Source: Pseudomonadota bacterium (GTDB taxonomy: Bacteria > Pseudomonadota > Alphaproteobacteria > Sphingomonadales > Sphingomonadaceae). Taken from it: a stretch of DNA of 7,707 bases. The notes beneath the pieces were generated by a model that searched no databases, had not been told where the DNA came from, and saw nothing but the letters and a program-made list of their open reading frames with translations. The translations under genes were made by a program, and so were the position numbers. This document shows, piece after piece, positions 6,158 to 7,707 of this stretch. The stretch spans positions 1-7,707 of the forward strand of contig JAFABD010000152.1 of assembly GCA_023426225.1 (NCBI GenBank), given 5' to 3'. Each line of letters starts with the position of its first letter. The stretch's first letter is position 1.

Positions 6158-7654
6158 GTGAGTCAAGAAATGCGTACACGTCTGACGTTCATGGAACTGT
6201 CAGACGAACAGCGCGAAACACTGCGGGCTACGCAGGGTGTTATCAAGCAATATATAGGAAAAGCGCTCGACCGTTTCTATAGCAGAGCGAAGTTAACGCC
6301 GGAGACGGCACGATTTTTTCGTGACGATGCGCATATGGGCCAGGCCAAGGCCGCCCAGATCAAGCACTGGTCACATCTGGCAGCCGGCGATTTCGAGGGG
6401 GGATATTACGCCAGCGTCCGCCGGATCGGGGCCACGCATGCCCGCATCGGGCTGGAGCCGCGCTGGTATGTCGGCGGCTATGCGCTGATCGTCGAGGAGC
6501 TGCTGCGCGCGGTTGCCCGGCAGAATACGCCGTGGCGGCGGATGCTGCGCCTGTTCCGCGGGCCGAGCCAGGCCGATGCGAGCATCGCCGTGGTCAAGGC
6601 CGCGCTGCTCGACATGGAGCTTTCGCTGTCGATCTATTTCGAGGAAGCGCAGGCGACGCGCGAAAAGGCCGCGCACCGGCTGGAGACCGCGCTGGCACAG
6701 CTCGCCGAGGGCGACCTGACCAACCAGCTGAAGGACATGCCGAAGGACTTCGCGCATATCGAGCACAGCTATAACGACACGATCGCGAAGATCCGGGGCA
6801 TGATCGGATCGGTGACCGACGGCACCCACCGCATCAACCAGGGCATCGCCGAGATCGCGGCGGCGGCCGACGACCTGGCGCACCGCACGCAGAGCAACGC
6901 GGCCTCGCTGGAGCAGACCGCCGCGGCGGTGAGCCAGATGGACCAGCGGCTGCGCGCGACCGCGCATGCGGCGACCGAAACGGTCGAACGCGCCGACCAG
7001 GCGATCGCCACGGTCGACAGCGGGCGCGAGGTCGCCGATTCGGCGGTGCAGTCGATGCATCGCGTGCTCGAATGCGCCAAGGGTATCGACGGCGTGATCG
7101 AGGGCCTCGACAAGATCTCGTTCCAGACGCGCGTGCTGGCGATGAACGCCGCGGTCGAAGCGGGCCGCGCGGGCGATGCCGGGCGGGGCTTTGCCGTCGT
7201 CGCCGACCTGGTTTCGGCGCTGGCGATGCGCGCCGAGGAAGAGGCGAAGCGCGCGCGCGAACAGCTTTCGACCACCCAGGCCGAAATCGGCACCGCGGTC
7301 GAGGCGGTACGCCGCGTCGACACCGCGCTGTCCGACATTTCGGGCGATGTCGGCCAGGTCCACGGCCTGCTTTCGGGCATGGCGACCGACAATGGCGCGC
7401 AGTCGAGCGCGGTGAGCGAGATCGCGATCGTGATCGGCGCGATGGACCAGTCGACGCAGCAGAATGCGGCAATGGTCGAGCAAACGTCGGCGGCGACGCG
7501 GACGTTGCAGCAGGAAGTCGATTCGCTGTGCGCGATGACGCGCAGCTTCCGCACCGATACGGCAAGCAGCGGGCGCGACGCGTCCGCAGCGTTCCGCAAC
7601 CCGGTGAAGCCGCTGCCCGCGGCCGCGGTATCGGCGCTGGTCCGCCGCGCCTGA
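6158..7654 (+). CDS. Globin-coupled methyl-accepting chemotaxis protein (soluble heme-based sensor, HemAT-like)
   Basis: This is a cytoplasmic aerotaxis-type transducer that senses O2 or another heme ligand and signals through CheA/CheW. The protoglobin domain spans about residues 12-165. HARIGLEPRWYVGGY contains the expected proximal heme ligand H94, and Y41 in DRFY is the probable distal (B10) tyrosine. A long linker helix follows (about 140-180), then a HAMP-like fragment LAEGDLTNQL (182-191). The MCP coiled coil shows an adaptation-type site SLEQT (250-254), the hairpin tip (319-358, FQTRVLAMNAAVEAGRAG then GRGFAVVAD) and a second site VEQT (440-443). There is no transmembrane segment, signal peptide or C-terminal CheR-tethering pentapeptide. 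The start is GTG 6158, preceded by GGGAG (6147-6151) six bases upstream, giving 498 residues. An ATG at 6170 and a GTG at 6110 are in-frame alternatives without well-placed binding sites. The first 60 codons use codons rare elsewhere here (ATA, AGA, TTA). Family assignment is firm; the ligand and the behaviour controlled are inferred. Confidence 0.93.
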   Translation: MSQEMRTRLTFMELSDEQRETLRATQGVIKQYIGKALDRFYSRAKLTPETARFFRDDAHMGQAKAAQIKHWSHLAAGDFEGGYYASVRRIGATHARIGLEPRWYVGGYALIVEELLRAVARQNTPWRRMLRLFRGPSQADASIAVVKAALLDMELSLSIYFEEAQATREKAAHRLETALAQLAEGDLTNQLKDMPKDFAHIEHSYNDTIAKIRGMIGSVTDGTHRINQGIAEIAAAADDLAHRTQSNAASLEQTAAAVSQMDQRLRATAHAATETVERADQAIATVDSGREVADSAVQSMHRVLECAKGIDGVIEGLDKISFQTRVLAMNAAVEAGRAGDAGRGFAVVADLVSALAMRAEEEAKRAREQLSTTQAEIGTAVEAVRRVDTALSDISGDVGQVHGLLSGMATDNGAQSSAVSEIAIVIGAMDQSTQQNAAMVEQTSAATRTLQQEVDSLCAMTRSFRTDTASSGRDASAAFRNPVKPLPAAAVSALVRRA

Positions 7655-7680
7655 CCGGCAAGGCGACGCGGCGCGCGCAT

Positions 7681-7705
7681 GCGGGCGGGGCAATCCCCCG
7701 CCCGC
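7681..7705 (+). terminator. Terminator stem-loop after the transducer gene
   Basis: GCGGGCGGGG and CCCCGCCCGC form a perfect 10-bp, nearly all-GC stem with a CAATC loop, starting 27 bases after the stop codon. The window ends two bases later, so a T tract cannot be seen. Strength and position make it a good candidate for the end of this transcription unit. Being a perfect palindrome, it could also act on a gene converging from the right. Confidence 0.7.
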
Positions 7706-7707
7706 TG

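Noticed and set aside
6698..6730. Complete HAMP domain in the transducer
   Set aside because: Only the LAEGDLT-type second-helix signature is present, without a preceding membrane helix or a full first amphipathic helix, so it is described only as a HAMP-like fragment.
1..7707. Mobile elements, integrases, CRISPR arrays, toxin-antitoxin or defence genes, tRNA or rRNA
   Set aside because: Nothing resembling them was seen on either strand. All coding space is taken by recG, sdhE, mfd and the transducer, and the intergenic gaps are too short for unnoticed RNA genes of standard type.

Overview
The window looks like chromosomal DNA of a GC-rich alphaproteobacterium, most likely a sphingomonad (Sphingomonas or a close relative). 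The evidence is the very high G+C, the strong GC bias at third codon positions, the arrangement recG (reverse) / sdhE / mfd (forward), and the protein sequences themselves. The genus is an inference, because no search could be run.

Layout. Positions 1-64 hold no gene but contain two adjacent stem-loops that look like the end of convergent transcription units. recG (65-2128, minus) encodes a full-length RecG branched-DNA helicase. A short divergent gap of 76 bp separates it from sdhE (2205-2471, plus), the small factor that helps attach FAD to succinate dehydrogenase. After 64 C-rich bases comes mfd (2536-5994, plus), the transcription-repair coupling factor, complete with all its domains. A 163-bp gap (5995-6157) carries a weak hairpin, a candidate promoter and an imperfect dyad. 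It leads into a globin-coupled methyl-accepting chemotaxis protein (6158-7654, plus): a soluble heme sensor fused to an MCP signalling domain. A perfect 10-bp GC-rich stem-loop (7681-7705) follows it.

How the genes relate. RecG and Mfd are members of the same helicase superfamily, with the same motor and TRG translocation motif. RecG remodels stalled replication forks, while Mfd removes stalled RNA polymerase and recruits nucleotide excision repair. sdhE and mfd are probably co-transcribed. The globin-coupled transducer appears to be a separate transcription unit and would report oxygen or another heme ligand to a CheA/CheW pathway.

Nothing here is clearly a new system: the genes are known families. 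The points most worth a second look are a dense G-quadruplex motif on the template strand just before mfd, the composition break and dyad at the 5' end of the globin-coupled transducer, the substituted residues in its signalling tip, and the strand-asymmetric stem-loop pair downstream of recG. No RNA genes, CRISPR arrays, insertion sequences or attachment sites were seen.
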